A stretch of 64,000 nucleotides of DNA from assembly GCA_023052935.1 (NCBI GenBank), contig CM041295.1:160752366-160816365 (forward strand), read 5' to 3'. Of this stretch, positions 20,871 through 31,743 are shown one piece after another. The translations under genes were made by a program, and so were the position numbers. The notes under the pieces were generated by a model that saw nothing but the letters and a program-made list of their open reading frames with translations, made no database searches and was not told the DNA's origin. Position 1 is the stretch's first letter. The number at the start of each line of letters is the position of its first letter. This DNA is from Piezodorus guildinii. Lineage: Eukaryota > Arthropoda > Insecta > Hemiptera > Pentatomidae.

Positions 20871-21950
20871 TTCCCACATCAGAGACCTTGAGGTATGGTG
20901 TCAGAATTGGAGAATTCATATCACCTCCAATAAATCCCACCAGATTGCCTTTACCATTCGTCGTAAACCTATAACATCCTTCCCTACAGTGTCCTTTAAT
21001 GATATCCCGCTTGTCCCTGTTGAACAGATCCGTTATTTAGGCCTCCTGCTTGACAAACGTCTTACATGGAATCCGCATACAGACTGAAAAGACAAGAAAC
21101 TGCTCGCCGATTTCGGTTACTTCAACATTTACTTGACAGACGCTCTAACCTTTCACTTTACTACAAAAGACTAATTTACATGACAATCATAAGGCCTATC
21201 TAGACTTACGGAGTTGAGCTTTGGGGCTCTACTAAACCATCAAACTCTTCCCATATCCAATCCATAGCTTTCAGATTTGGTCTGTACCAGGTATCATTCC
21301 TTCCATGAAAAACTCCACTCCCACTCTAATCCACTAGTTTCAACCCTTGCTTCCACTTCAATCCCTGACAACCCGCCGAGGCGTCTGAAAAGAAGATGGC
21401 CTCGAGACCTTCTTGTGTAGATTCACTACTAGAGTGCTGCCAATGGGCAGTTTCTCTTACTATGTTTCAGTGGCATAAAGGGTAATATACTAATTAACTT
21501 AAAATATACATTTATTTATAACAGAGTACATATTACTACTCATAAAAACATTATACAGTGAGGCATTGATATTATCGAGAATACTGAGGTTCCGATTTAA
21601 CACATAATATGACATAAAAGTACCTTTTGGACATATCTGCATATTTTTCCCTGGCTTGACCCCCGATCTAAGACTCCCCAGGTACCCTCTATCCCGGCAC
21701 TAGCAGTGGAGGGGTCTATTTTTTGTACAGCCCTTCTAAGAAACGTTTTTGCTCATAGCCCGGAAACTGTCCTATTTGAAATGATTTTAAATTATTTCTA
21801 TTCCTCCCAGTATTCTCGATACATAGCACTTTTCATGTTTTTTTTTTTTTTTTTTTTTTTTTTTCATGTGTTTTATCATTGTAGCATATTTACTTGATGT
21901 ATGAACATACAGTTGTAAATTTCAATAAATAAATTTAAAAAAAATATATA
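20871..21950 (+). mobile_element. Jockey-2 LINE fragment, copy 1
   Basis: Across frames the plus strand reads TFTIRRK, then VEQIRYLGLLLDKRLTWNPH (RT thumb of Jockey-clade ORF2), YGVELWGSTKPS near 21211, and NPPRRLKRRWPRDLL near 21370-21410. The 3' UTR ends at about 21950 with AATAAA and a short poly(A). Stops and deletions break the frame. The family differs from Jockey-1 and recurs at 22805, 31025, 35785 and 47865. The 3' UTR is interrupted by about 360 unrelated bases (21480-21838). Confidence 0.75.
21480..21838. mobile_element. Unassigned insertion in the Jockey-2 3' UTR
   Basis: Other Jockey-2 copies pass directly from the GTGCTGCCAATGGG block to the TTTTTCATG...ATATTTACTT block. In this copy about 360 bases lie between, ending at a run of T (about 21839-21862). 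A 14-bp inverted pair, TATCGAGAATACTG at 21573-21586 and its complement at 21808-21821, lies inside. I cannot name the element. Confidence 0.4.
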
Positions 21951-22804
21951 TTATCGTTGTACCTTCTACTGGATATTATGTAGGAATCGTTTGACGATTA
22001 ATTTTATTTTTATTCAACTTAAAATTTCTTCATCTCGGTAGATGAGGAATCAAATTCAGCTTTTCTAACGCAATTACTATTCCGAGGCCCAGAATCTGTC
22101 AAAGGAGACGCAAAGTTGCTAGAATGTAATAAATACGGTGTAGGCTGAGACAACAAGAGAAACCTCTAGTCGATGAGTTCTTCTTTAAGAGCGATTAGAA
22201 TCTGATGAGGAGCTAAAGCTATTTCTAATCATCCAACTTTCTTCATTACAACAAGTTTGCCAGCGAGTTGCTACTGGCTGGCACAGAAACTGCAAACACT
22301 GACGACCGTCCTGCCTATTGCCTCCTCTCACCCATCTTACTTCTCATAGAATTGCGACAGCTTCTAGATTGCGGGGTGGCGCGCAAAGCTTTTATTCTAT
22401 ATTATGTTATTAGTAATATAAGTCATCTGCTAACTAGAAATTGTTAAATAAATTAATAATAAAGTAACGTGATATAACCCTGAACATAATTTGGCAAACT
22501 ATAATATAAGCTAGCATATAAGGCTTAACCAAAACGTTCAAATAAAGAAACAAATTACCTGAATAAAACGTTATTATAGATTTTATCTTTTACCTCATAG
22601 CATAACGGTTGAAAAAAAATCGCTGAATATTAAAACTCTACTCATTAATACGTTTCATTTTATATATTCAAATTAAATTGATAACTCCCCTTTTGTCATT
22701 CAGCTGTCCAAAAATATGATAAATAATTGATTACCTAGTATTTCTTCTAGATTTTCTAATGTTCAACTAGTGATATACTTAAAATGAACAAAAAATAAAA
22801 CCTT
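21951..22804. other. No gene recognised
   Basis: A moderately G+C-richer block (22020-22390) without a readable protein, then A+T-rich sequence. Nothing matches an RNA gene that I know. It may be an old repeat. Confidence 0.4.
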
Positions 22805-24003
22805 AAATCCGCAAACAAGTCTGAAATTACAAGAAACAGCTCGCCGATTTCGGTTACTTTAACACTTACTATACAGACGCTCTAACCTTCTACTTAAGTA
22901 CAAAAGGCTCAGCTACATGGCCTTAAGAAGGTCTGTCTCGAATTATCGAGTCGAACTTTGTAACTCTACTAAACAATGGAATACATTCCTTAATCAATCC
23001 TTACAATCTAAAATCATCGCTCTTTACTTTGTCACGAATAAAGACCTTAATGCTCCATTTTTGCTGATTCGCTTCAAACCTGATATTACACCTTCCATAA
23101 AAACCTCCGTTCTCATTTGAACCCACTAGTTTCATTTCAATCCTTGCTTCCTCTTCCATTCCTGACAGTTGTCGAAGGTGTCTAAACCTGTCTCGGGACT
23201 AGGGTTTATACAAAAACCGACATTTTAGAAAACTGGTTTTCGAATAGTAATTTTCCCAGAAAACCGGTTTTAACAGGTTTCGAATTTTTATTAAAAAAAA
23301 AAAAAATGTTTTTACTTGAATATTCTGTAATTCAAGCAAAAATTTTTAACAGAAAATTTAGAGTGATTAAAAGCAGTTTTAGACTGAAATTATTTACTGT
23401 TCAATTTTATCGACAGTAAAATTTTCTTATGCGATTTAGTAGAACAAATAAATAATAGTTGACCAGGATAAAATAACTTAAAAAAAAAATTATTCGTTTT
23501 GTATGCATAATTTTCACTATAAGAATTTAAATATTTTTATAATAGTGAAACGAGTTATTCAGGAAAGGGTGCGAATAAATAAAAACAATACAGATGTGTA
23601 CTTATAAAAAACAATCAGAAAATATATAACTGTGTATTATATAATGTAAATTATAATCAAAGTCGAAAGAATAGTAAATAAAGTTTATGCATACATAATT
23701 ATTATGATTCGAAGAACCAAACCGCTTGCAACAGTTTTCATCAATCTGCTACATTTGTCATTTTCAAATTTTTTTAAAGTGTTTTAAAAACCGATATTTT
23801 CTTCTAAAAAACCGGTTTTCGTATTTCATAATTTTCTGAAATACTAAAAACCGCTTTTTAATAACCGACAAACCCTACTCGAGACCTTCTAGTTCAGATT
23901 ACTTATTAGAGTGCTGCCAATGGGTATTTTTTTTCATATATTTTATCCTAAGACATATTTACTTTATGTATTATCCTATACAGTTGTAAATTTTAATAAT
24001 TAA
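22805..24003 (+). mobile_element. Jockey-2 LINE fragment, copy 2, split by a hAT-like insertion
   Basis: 22805-23191 matches copy 1 from 21100 onward (the region of the LADFGYF-like frame, the thumb and the C-terminus). The match resumes at 23886 with the GACCTTCTAGTTCAG block and the AGTGCTGCCAATGGG 3' UTR, ending near 24003. The 694 bases between are the insertion at 23200-23877 plus its target duplication. The reading frame is broken. Confidence 0.75.
23200..23877. mobile_element. Non-autonomous hAT-like transposon (678 bp)
   Basis: Begins TAGGGTTTAT and ends with the inverse ACAAACCCTA. It is flanked by an 8-bp duplication, CTCGGGAC at 23192-23199 and CTCGAGAC at 23878-23885. Eight-bp duplications and short TAGGG/CAGGG ends are the signature of hAT elements. 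The interior carries several AAAACCGGTTTT-like subterminal palindromes near both ends and no coding sequence. It would need a transposase supplied elsewhere. The insertion point in the Jockey-2 sequence is exact by comparison with 21380-21420. Confidence 0.85.
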
Positions 24004-24064
24004 TAATAAGAATTGTCAGTTTGCTTTAAAACGATATGGATACACTTTTGTAGATTAGGATTAG

Positions 24065-24245
24065 CGTGTTTCTGCGGTTATAGCTCATAACTAATGTTCT
24101 TAAAGCCATGGTTTGAATCCGGATCTGGCAGGATAATATTTTATCAGCCGTGGGAAGACACTGGAGTATGGAGACCCTCGTTGGGCACAACATTGAAGGA
24201 GGATACTTATAGTTGGACTGGAAAAAAGCTTAAAGAATCAAATTG
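24065..24245 (+). repeat. tRNA-like SINE candidate 1
   Basis: The unit TTATAGCTCATAACTA...GGTTTGAATCCGG resembles an A box followed by a B box of RNA polymerase III promoters. It is about 64 percent like the unit at 24400-24560 by eye (shared GCTCATAACTA, GACACTGGAGTAT, CTCGT blocks). No cloverleaf forms, so it is not a tRNA gene. Confidence 0.45.
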
Positions 24246-24399
24246 AGTTTCGATGTAAACATATGTTTCGGATTAAATAATTTTACAACAGAAATTATTA
24301 TCTACAATACTCACTTAAGTTTATGCCTTTTTCGTCTTTCTGCAAGGATATTGCCTCTCTCCAATGCTCTTTGACCTCTTCTTAGAGAAAGTAATTAGG

Positions 24400-24560
24400 G
24401 TGTGCCAAATGGCGGAAGGAGGTCTGTGGTCAGAGCTCATAACTACTGTTCTTCGGGCTCTAGGTTTAAACCCGGATTAAGGGGGATAATTTGTCCAGGG
24501 TTGTCAGTCTCGGGACGACACTGGAGTATAGAGGCTCTCGTGGATCCTTGAAGGTGGGTA
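24400..24560 (+). repeat. tRNA-like SINE candidate 2
   Basis: Contains TGGTCAGAGCTCATAACTAC (A-box-like) and GGTTTAAACCCGG (B-box-like), then the GACACTGGAGTATAGAGGCT body shared with 24065-24245. It is in the same orientation as the first copy about 330 bases upstream. I base the SINE idea on the promoter boxes and the repetition only. Confidence 0.45.
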
Positions 24561-24685
24561 CAAATGATTAGAAGAAATAACGTGTGCATATCTTAGCTCT
24601 TATCTCTGCCTAATTACCTCCTTGCATGAACGTAGGCCTAGAAGCAGTAATATTCCTTACATATACTGAAAATGGAATCAGAAGA

Positions 24686-25583
24686 TATAATTTATTTATT
24701 GAGATATATTACAATTTGTTACAAAATGAACAATAATAATAGTGATATGAGACTACATTCATACAATATAAACAGAAAATAATAATAATAGTCCAATTAC
24801 ATAAAATAGAAAATAAATAAATTCATATATTTATATACAATAAAATAATAATAAATAAAAAAACAAAACAACAACCTATAATTGAGATAAATAAAAATTT
24901 GGCAAATACATAAACATCATACAAACAATCATAACTATATACAATATATACAACTGCTAAAGGGATCCCAGACCGCGCTTTTCCCTCCACTTGCGGAATC
25001 CAAGAGATCCCAGGGCCTCTATCTCAGCCTCATCACTGGTGTGAGCCAGTGGAGGCTGAGTTAGGGCGCTGTAGCCACAAACATACCGTACATGAGTGGA
25101 GGATCTGACCAGTGTCAGAACTCCAATTTAAATGTTTACAATACGTCTCGCGGCCACTGCCGTTTCAATCTTCGAGGAGGATTGTACGGATGGATGGTGC
25201 TGGATAGGGATTGTGCTAGAGGGTTAGGATGATGTGTAAGGTTCTGATGAAATTTGTTGAATTTGGATGGTACCAGCTCTAAAACAAACGGAATATTTAG
25301 GTCATGGTGTAGGGTACAGTTGGTAACGTAATAAGGGGCATTAACTATTGTTCGGAGGACTTTGGATTGGAAGGATTGGATACGTTTGATGTTAGAATGT
25401 TTAGTTGTCCCCCATAGTTCAAGTCCGTAGGTCCATATAGGTTTCAGTACTGTCTTGTATATTAGTAATTTTTTGTCAACTGTAAGATGAGATTTTCTGT
25501 TTTGTAGTCTATATAACTGGCCGAATCTGCGGTTGAGTTCTTTTCTTTTAATTTTTGTATGTTGGTTCCACGTCAGTCTTTTG
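24686..25583 (-). mobile_element. Jockey-1 LINE copy D, 5'-truncated
   Basis: The minus strand matches the last part of Jockey-1: the C-terminal ORF2 region (TYGLELWGTTKHSNIKR near 25440, PPRRLKRQWPR near 25160) and the long 3' UTR. It is truncated 5' just after the DKRLTWNP region. The flanks GAATCAGAAGA (24675-24685) and GAATGAGAAGA (25584-25594) form an 11-bp target duplication with one difference, fixing both ends. No functional protein remains. Confidence 0.85.
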
Positions 25584-25594
25584 GAATGAGAAGA

Positions 25595-26405
25595 ATCTTA
25601 TTAATATAAGCACATCTTGAGCAATGGTAATAAAGCACCTTTGATACTACATATAAAAAAAAAGAATATTTTGACCCTCTCTTTCAAAGTAGTTGACAAA
25701 ACAAAAAAAAAAGAAAAAAGAAAAGAACTTGAGTTCTCTTTGTAAAATATCCGAAGAGAGACAGTAATCAACAAATTGATAAATGGACGAAAAGGTGGAG
25801 GGACATAATCCATCACATAGCATCCGTTAATTGACTCCAGGAATCCGTTTTCAAAGACTCAATTTTTTCAATCAGCGAGCCGAAGTAGCTCCATTAGTGG
25901 GAATAGGCTGGAATAACATCTCTCTTCTGTTTGTTGTTGATTATATATCTGAGTGAAGAGTGGTCGGACTCTCCTCTGGAGGTGGTAGCTACCTTTGAAG
26001 AGGGGCCTCAAAAGAAGCCTCTACCAAATTAAATGTACATTAGCAACTTGATCTCTAAATGGCTTCCTATACTTCCTACCATTTAAATCAATGATAAATT
26101 CTATTTTTTCTCTCTATAATCAACATATGAAACATATAAGTAGGAAAATAATTACAATGAAAACAAATTACTAGTTGAAATAAAAATGTTCTTCGAGTGA
26201 GAGTGTTCAGCACCAATATGGGGAATTGTACGATAATCAAATTTCATTGCTGAGCTTGGTAGTAACACTCATTAGAAATTTTATATTAACGTTTACTTAT
26301 GGAGTTGAAAAAACGTTCATTTTCTGTGGGGTGTGGTACTCGGTACCCCAATTATTAAAATATCCAAATATACTCAATTTATCATATTCAATAAATTTAA
26401 GTCAT
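25595..26405. other. No gene recognised
   Basis: The open frame 25601-25816 (minus) is rich in Phe, Ser and Lys from A/T runs, and no motif is seen. The rest shows nothing I can support. Confidence 0.4.
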
Positions 26406-26409
26406 TTTT

Positions 26410-26560
26410 ACTTTTACGTACAAGATACCTAGCCAGACAAAGTATTGCGATCGTGAAAATTTGCATAATTCCAGTTTTCAAGGGAAATATACCTTTTAGT
26501 GCATTCCCTTGTGTCCAAATAACCAAGTCCAGCAAAGAAGTGTGTGTGAAGATTGGAACC
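26410..26560 (+). repeat. Dispersed repeat R-B fragment
   Basis: Carries the block AAAGTATTGCGATCGTGAAA and a following GTCCAAATAACCAAGTCC stretch that recur at 42325-42660 and 44625-44960, and in the arms of the palindrome (30500-30600 inverted, 32360-32530). It has no coding content that I can identify. Confidence 0.6.
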
Positions 26561-27830
26561 CCTATTGAATGCGGTTGAAGATGCAAATAACAATATAATT
26601 GCGGATCCGACTGAGATATTAAATACATTTAAACAACACTTAGACGACATTCTAAATACGAGAAATAATAATCAATTTCTTCACTCTGAATATCAGAGCG
26701 CTGAACCATGGATAGACCAACCGAGTAAAGAGGAAGCAGAATTGGCGATAGGAATATTAAAACGTTATAAAGCTGCAGGAAATGATAATAAAATTGATAA
26801 AATACATTTTAGTAAAATTTAGAAAACAATAGAAAAATAACTAGATAAAATAACTAAATAATAAACAAAGAAACTTTAAACAAATAAATAATAATAAACT
26901 CAAGATAACCGAACAAAAACAAATTTATATAAACAAAAATTAATGACATGACAAATGCCTATAAATTTTGTACTAGTCGTTCGTAACAAAACTTCTTATC
27001 TTTAAAGCATCTATTGAAAACAAAAATAAATCGTTCAACTTCTTATAGTTGGTAATTGTTAATAAGTCTTATAAATTAAAATTTTCCATAACATACTTAA
27101 ATAAATAGAATCTTCTGACTGGATTTAAAACTGGATACAATATTAGAAAATGTTGAATATTATCATAACCATCACAGTGGAGAGCTTGGTGATATTGATA
27201 TATCAGGGCATACTTTTGAACACGTAGAGAAATTCAAGTATTTAGGTTCAATGATATTAGGAAAAAATAAAATCCAGGAAGAAATAAAGTTCCAGTTAAA
27301 GGTGGGAAATGCGTGTTATTATTCAGTTGCTAAGTTACTTATTTCGCGGCTTCTATCTAAAACCCTAAGGTTGGAATTTATTAAACTATTATTCTTCCGA
27401 CGGTTCTTTACGGATGTGAAACGTGGCCGCTTACTTTGAAGGATGAACAACGTCTTAAGGTTATCAAAAATAAGGTACTGCGTAAAATATTTGGTCCGAA
27501 GAGAGATGAGGCCACTGGGGAGTTTAGAAGGTTGCACAACGCTGAATTTCGGAACTTGTATCCTGTGCATATAATTAAGTTGATAGCATCGCGGAGACTC
27601 AAATGGGCGAGTAAAGTTGTTGGGCTCGGTGAAGAACGGATTCCGAAAATGTTGGTATTCGCTGATCCGGCTGGTAGGCGTCCGAAAGGTATGCTGAAGC
27701 GTCGATGGGAGGATTGCGTTAAGGCTGCTCTCGGGGTTTGGGCTAGAACGGTGAACATTTGTCGAGTCTGTGTAGACGGAAATTGGTGGTATCGGCATCG
27801 AACATTCGGGTTCGGTAAGCATATTATTAT
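26560..27830 (+). mobile_element. LINE Y (RTE-like) copy with the RT core missing
   Basis: 26553-26822 encodes the endonuclease-RT linker (motifs ADPTEILNTFKQHLDDILN and KRYKAAGNDNK). About 27165-27430 encodes the thumb start (FEHVEKFKYLGSMILGKNKI, VGNACYYSVAKLLISRLLSK). 27436-27790 encodes the C-terminus (RLKVIKNKVLRKIFGPKRDE, SRRLKWASKVVG, RRPKGMLKRRW). The palm with its catalytic Asp pair is absent and is replaced by about 340 bases of A-rich sequence. Frameshifts separate the blocks. The 3' end GGTAAGC runs into an (ATT)n tract that abuts LINE X tail to tail. Confidence 0.78.
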
Positions 27831-27834
27831 TATT

Positions 27835-29213
27835 ATTTCCTTCCTCTCAGGTAACTGGAGCTTCATCTACTTCCCGGATAAAAGTCAAGGAAAAGTAGAA
27901 CTGTTTACTTTTTTAAAAATTGTCTAACAATTCTGCAGGCATCCAGCAGAACTGCTTTCTGTGCTAGTTTTAGATGCTTGCGGTCTAGGCCAAGCTCTTC
28001 TGTGCCCTCCTTCGTGCTTTTTAGGATTAGACCATTCGAAGAGAGAACTATTTGAGTTGTAACTTTTTCTAGGCGGTAAAGCGATTTTAGTTATAGAGAG
28101 AGTTCTTGATATTTTCTGATTTTTTCGGCTCTAGTGCTTAACAGATTAGAGTCGCATGGGACAGCAATATCGACGATTCTGGCCATTTTGTTGGTTTTAT
28201 CTAACAACAAAATAGCCGGACGATTATGCAGCGGTCTGTGGTCAATGATAATCTGTTCATCCCAGTAAACTTATACGTCTTTATTTTCCATAAGTTTTTG
28301 AGGGGTATACCGATAATAGGGTATCTCTTCACCCCCCAACAATCCCAGGGCTCTGCACAAACCATGGTGGTATATTTTGGCAACATTATTATGTCTCATT
28401 AAATAGTCCGTCCCTGCCAATGTCTCACAACATTTATCTGTTATCATATTTTCCTTCATTATATGCCTCCTGTATGCTTTATTTGCAACAACCTGGTTTT
28501 GTATAGCAAGAACAAAACCCTCTGTCTCGTCAAACAGTTGGCCCATCCTCAACCAGTCGACTGAGAGTTCACTGTCAATATCAGGCGAATTCTGTTGATA
28601 GTAAAACCTCCCATGCAATTCTTTCTCTTTCCAGATTGATTTATAAAGATCCGCATTTTTTATTTCATGCAGTATGGGGTCTTTGAGATTAAGTGCTGTG
28701 AATTCCTCAACTAAATCTCGCATCACAATGATGATTGATGATGGGCATGTCAGAAAATTCTGCTTCATAGAATTTTCTTGTTGTCGACACAGATCTTCAA
28801 TTGAGATAATCCCGCGACCACCTTCTTTTCTTTTTAGATAGAGCCTATTCACAAAAGCTTTTGGGTGATGAATTTTAGCGCCCGTCATCATCGTACGAAT
28901 TAGCCGGTCGATTTCTTGTAGTTTGGTCGTTGACCATTTGATTATACCAAAACTATAAGCTACCAGTGGTATTGCCCAAGTATTAATGGTATGGATTTTA
29001 TTATTGCCATTCAGATGACTTCTAAGAATCTGCTGCAGCCTTTTCTTGAACTTAATAGTTATTTCGCAGAGCACCTCTTTCTTGGACATCTTAGTAGTTT
29101 GCTTAATGCCCAGATATTTGTAGTATTCTCCTAGAGATTGGTGTTTCATGGTCTCTCCTGAAAGAAGCTGTAAAGAATTTCTGTCCTTTATTTTCCCTCT
29201 TGTAACATTTATT
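27835..29213 (-). mobile_element. LINE X 3' half (non-LTR RT C-terminal region), 5'-truncated
   Basis: The minus-strand open frame 29149-28271 (292 residues) begins with GEYYKYLGIKQTTKM and carries KIHTINTWAIPLVAYSFGII, MMTGAKIHHPKAFVNRLYLK and EGGRGIISIEDL, the conserved thumb and post-thumb blocks of a broad LINE family. After a frame break the protein continues to the stop at 27905-27907 with LDACRIVRQFLKK. The catalytic palm lies upstream and is missing. The 5' edge sits against an (ATT)n run at 29208-29231. I suspect an R2/NeSL-type element with a restriction-like endonuclease, but the diagnostic C-terminal CCHC and PD-D/E motifs are not clear. Confidence 0.75.
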
Positions 29214-29231
29214 ATTATTATTATTATTATT

Positions 29232-29999
29232 TATCATATTGTATTAACAGTATAAATATTTTCTTTTGTATATCATTCATTAGAGGATTTCAAAGTTGCT
29301 AATTTTGATTTAATTTAATTGTTTAGTTTCTGCGTTTGTTATTAATGTAGTCTACTATATTTTTAATAGGAGTCTATGAGATAGGAGGGAAGAGCAGGTG
29401 CTTGCTAAAATTCGGCTACTCCTTGCAATTCCTTATTCAGCACTCAAACCTAATAAGGCTTACATTAGTATAACGCCTCCCACCAGCCCTTCGCCGGAAT
29501 TTCTATAACAGGTTACAAATTTCCCAACAAAACTCCGAGCCCAAACGAGGTTCTACTCCAAACAAAATAATTTTTTTATATCTCTATACAATGAAATAAA
29601 TGTTGGTTCACGAAAATAAAAGGGAAATGTAGTGCGCACAACACACGGCCTCCAATTACCTCTGTTGTTAAAACCACTTCATAACTTTTAAATAAAGTTA
29701 AACTTGAAAAAAGATTAAAGATTACATTGAGGATTTGTTTCAGATTGAATAATCTATCAAAAGAAATTATTATCCGCAACAATCCCTTAAGTTTATTCCC
29801 TTTTCGTCTTTCTGCATTACGTTTTACATAAGATAACATTTTTTCTAAAGCCTTTATGTTTCCAACTGTATAATAAATCTATATTACTATTCTTATGTTC
29901 AGAAAAGAAAAAATATCGAAGAAAATATCTTAGCTCTTTTCTCCTTTAGTTGAAATAAAAATAAATTTAATTTGGAACAAAATGTAAATATATTTTATT
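29232..29999. other. No gene recognised
   Basis: A+T-rich with one G+C-richer block at 29370-29560 that has no readable protein. The piece 29755-29815 resembles 24290-24350 (CTTAAGTTTATTCCCTTTTCGTCTTTCTGCA type), so a small dispersed repeat is shared between these places. Confidence 0.4.
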
Positions 30000-30330
30000 C
30001 TTGGACGAGTAGTCTCCTTAGAATAAAAAAAATGTACATTAAAAATATTGTTTGTCTGGTCTTTTAAGACTTAAGTATAAGTATATGACCGACAGATTTC
30101 GAAACAGTGAATAGTTATATTTTATAGCTTTAGATGTTATGGTTAAGGAGGTTGAGAAATAGTTGATGTTAAAATGTGGTGAAAGATAAGGCTTTATAAT
30201 ATTATAAGGTAATAATATTATTATAAGTTAATAGTGGTTATAATCTATAGGCAAAGAATTCCAAAATAGGGTAACAAGATTGACCAAGGATTTTTTGGTA
30301 ATAAATTTAAAAGCGGTTCTTCTGGTTGGC
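30000..30330 (-). mobile_element. CR1/L2-like LINE 3' end, decayed
   Basis: The minus strand reads LFWNSLPIDYN near 30270 and ends with the 3' UTR block around 30000-30030 that matches 4285-4330 (GAGACTACTCGTCC). The outer part of this fragment is also included in the large palindrome (left arm from 30227), so the equivalent LINE tail recurs inverted at 32640-32710. Confidence 0.55.
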
Positions 30331-31024
30331 CAATTTTGATGAAAAAGTTGTAACTCTCAGGTATTTACGCTTCTAAATTATTAACTTTCAATTTTATGAC
30401 ACTTATTGTTTTAGATCTTACTACTCACACACGAACTGATACAGAGACAAAGGTCTTTTCGCGACCTGCTTATTTTGAGTCAAACGTTTAGGTCTGAAAT
30501 GTTTATTTCGGGTTAAACCTCGAATTAAGAAAAATTCACGATCGCAATACTTTTCCTTACTACATATTTCATATAGAGGTTAGTAAAAGAGAAATATGTT
30601 TCATATTTTTATTTATTATTTATGAAGAATAAAATTTTTTGGTGCACTTTTAGAAAACTATTACCTGGAAATAGCATCCTTGGCTGAACAGTTGTTTTAA
30701 ATTTTTTAATAAAATAGTAGTAGAGTAAGTAACTGCCAGCTTTATTCTTCAACAAGAAATTCAATATTTACCTTAAGCAATTCTGTATTCTAATGCTAAA
30801 ACAATCAAATGAATTTTTTTTTTTTTAAATACAATCAAAAGTAGAACAATTCTCTTCTTACAATTTGTTTAATTTATTCGCACTATAACATATTCATAAC
30901 AGTTGACGTTTCGAAGATCAATGTTTCATTTTCTAAATTGAAATAAACAGTAAATATTAAAATGAATGTTAAAATTCTAAAACAACTATATTATATTTAC
31001 AACCTCATATTTTTATATATTGAA

Positions 31025-31655
31025 AATCTGTCTGCCTGTTCCACTGTATCCTTTAGCAATACTACACTTCCCTCAGTTGAACAAATCTGGTACCTAGGAC
31101 TCCATCGTGGCAAATTTATTATTTGGAATCCTCACACTGAAACAACAAGAAACATCTCGTAGATACTGTTTACTACAACATATACCTGACAAACGCTCAA
31201 AACTTCCAACATATGGGGGGTAGGGGGGGGGGAGGTCCACCAAACCACCCGATTCCTTCCGCATTCATTTTTGCGATCCGAAATCCTCCGAAACATCCTA
31301 AATGGATAATCTTGTTACTTTGTCACCAATAAAATAATACAAAAATACCTAAATATTCCCTTAATTGCAGACTTAACCCGAACTAGATTTACCGCCTTAA
31401 AATCGAAATTACCCGTCCACTCAAAACCCACTCAACCGCAACCCCTCATAACCATATTTTCCTGATAACCCTCCGAGGCGGCTGAAAAGACGATGGCCTG
31501 GAGACCTACTACATTAAATGAACACTGAAGTGCTACCTCTGGGTAGTTTCTTCACATGCTTGTACCAAGCCCACATGATCGATTAACACATTTACTTAAT
31601 GTATTTCATTATATAATAAAGTTGTAAATTTCTTTAAAATAAATAAACATATATT
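31025..31655 (+). mobile_element. Jockey-2 LINE fragment, copy 3, in the palindrome loop
   Basis: Reads WYLGLHRGKFIIWNPHTETT in the thumb region, then after frame breaks the NPPRRLKRRWPGDLL terminus near 31465-31505, followed by the AGTGCTACCTCTGGG 3' UTR and an A-rich tail near 31650. It is 5'-truncated and broken. A G-run at 31213-31231 interrupts it. Confidence 0.7.
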
Positions 31656-31670
31656 GAAATTAGATTTTTT

Positions 31671-31743
31671 ATTTCTTAACATACCATATTTTATATTTAT
31701 GTTGGTCTATAATTGTTAAAATATGGAAGGTATGTTAAGAAAT
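31671..31743. repeat. Hairpin at the centre of the palindrome
   Basis: ATTTCTTAACATACCATATT at 31671-31690 pairs with its near-perfect inverse at 31717-31743, leaving a loop of about 23 bases. It lies between the Jockey-2 insertion and the right arm. Confidence 0.8.
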
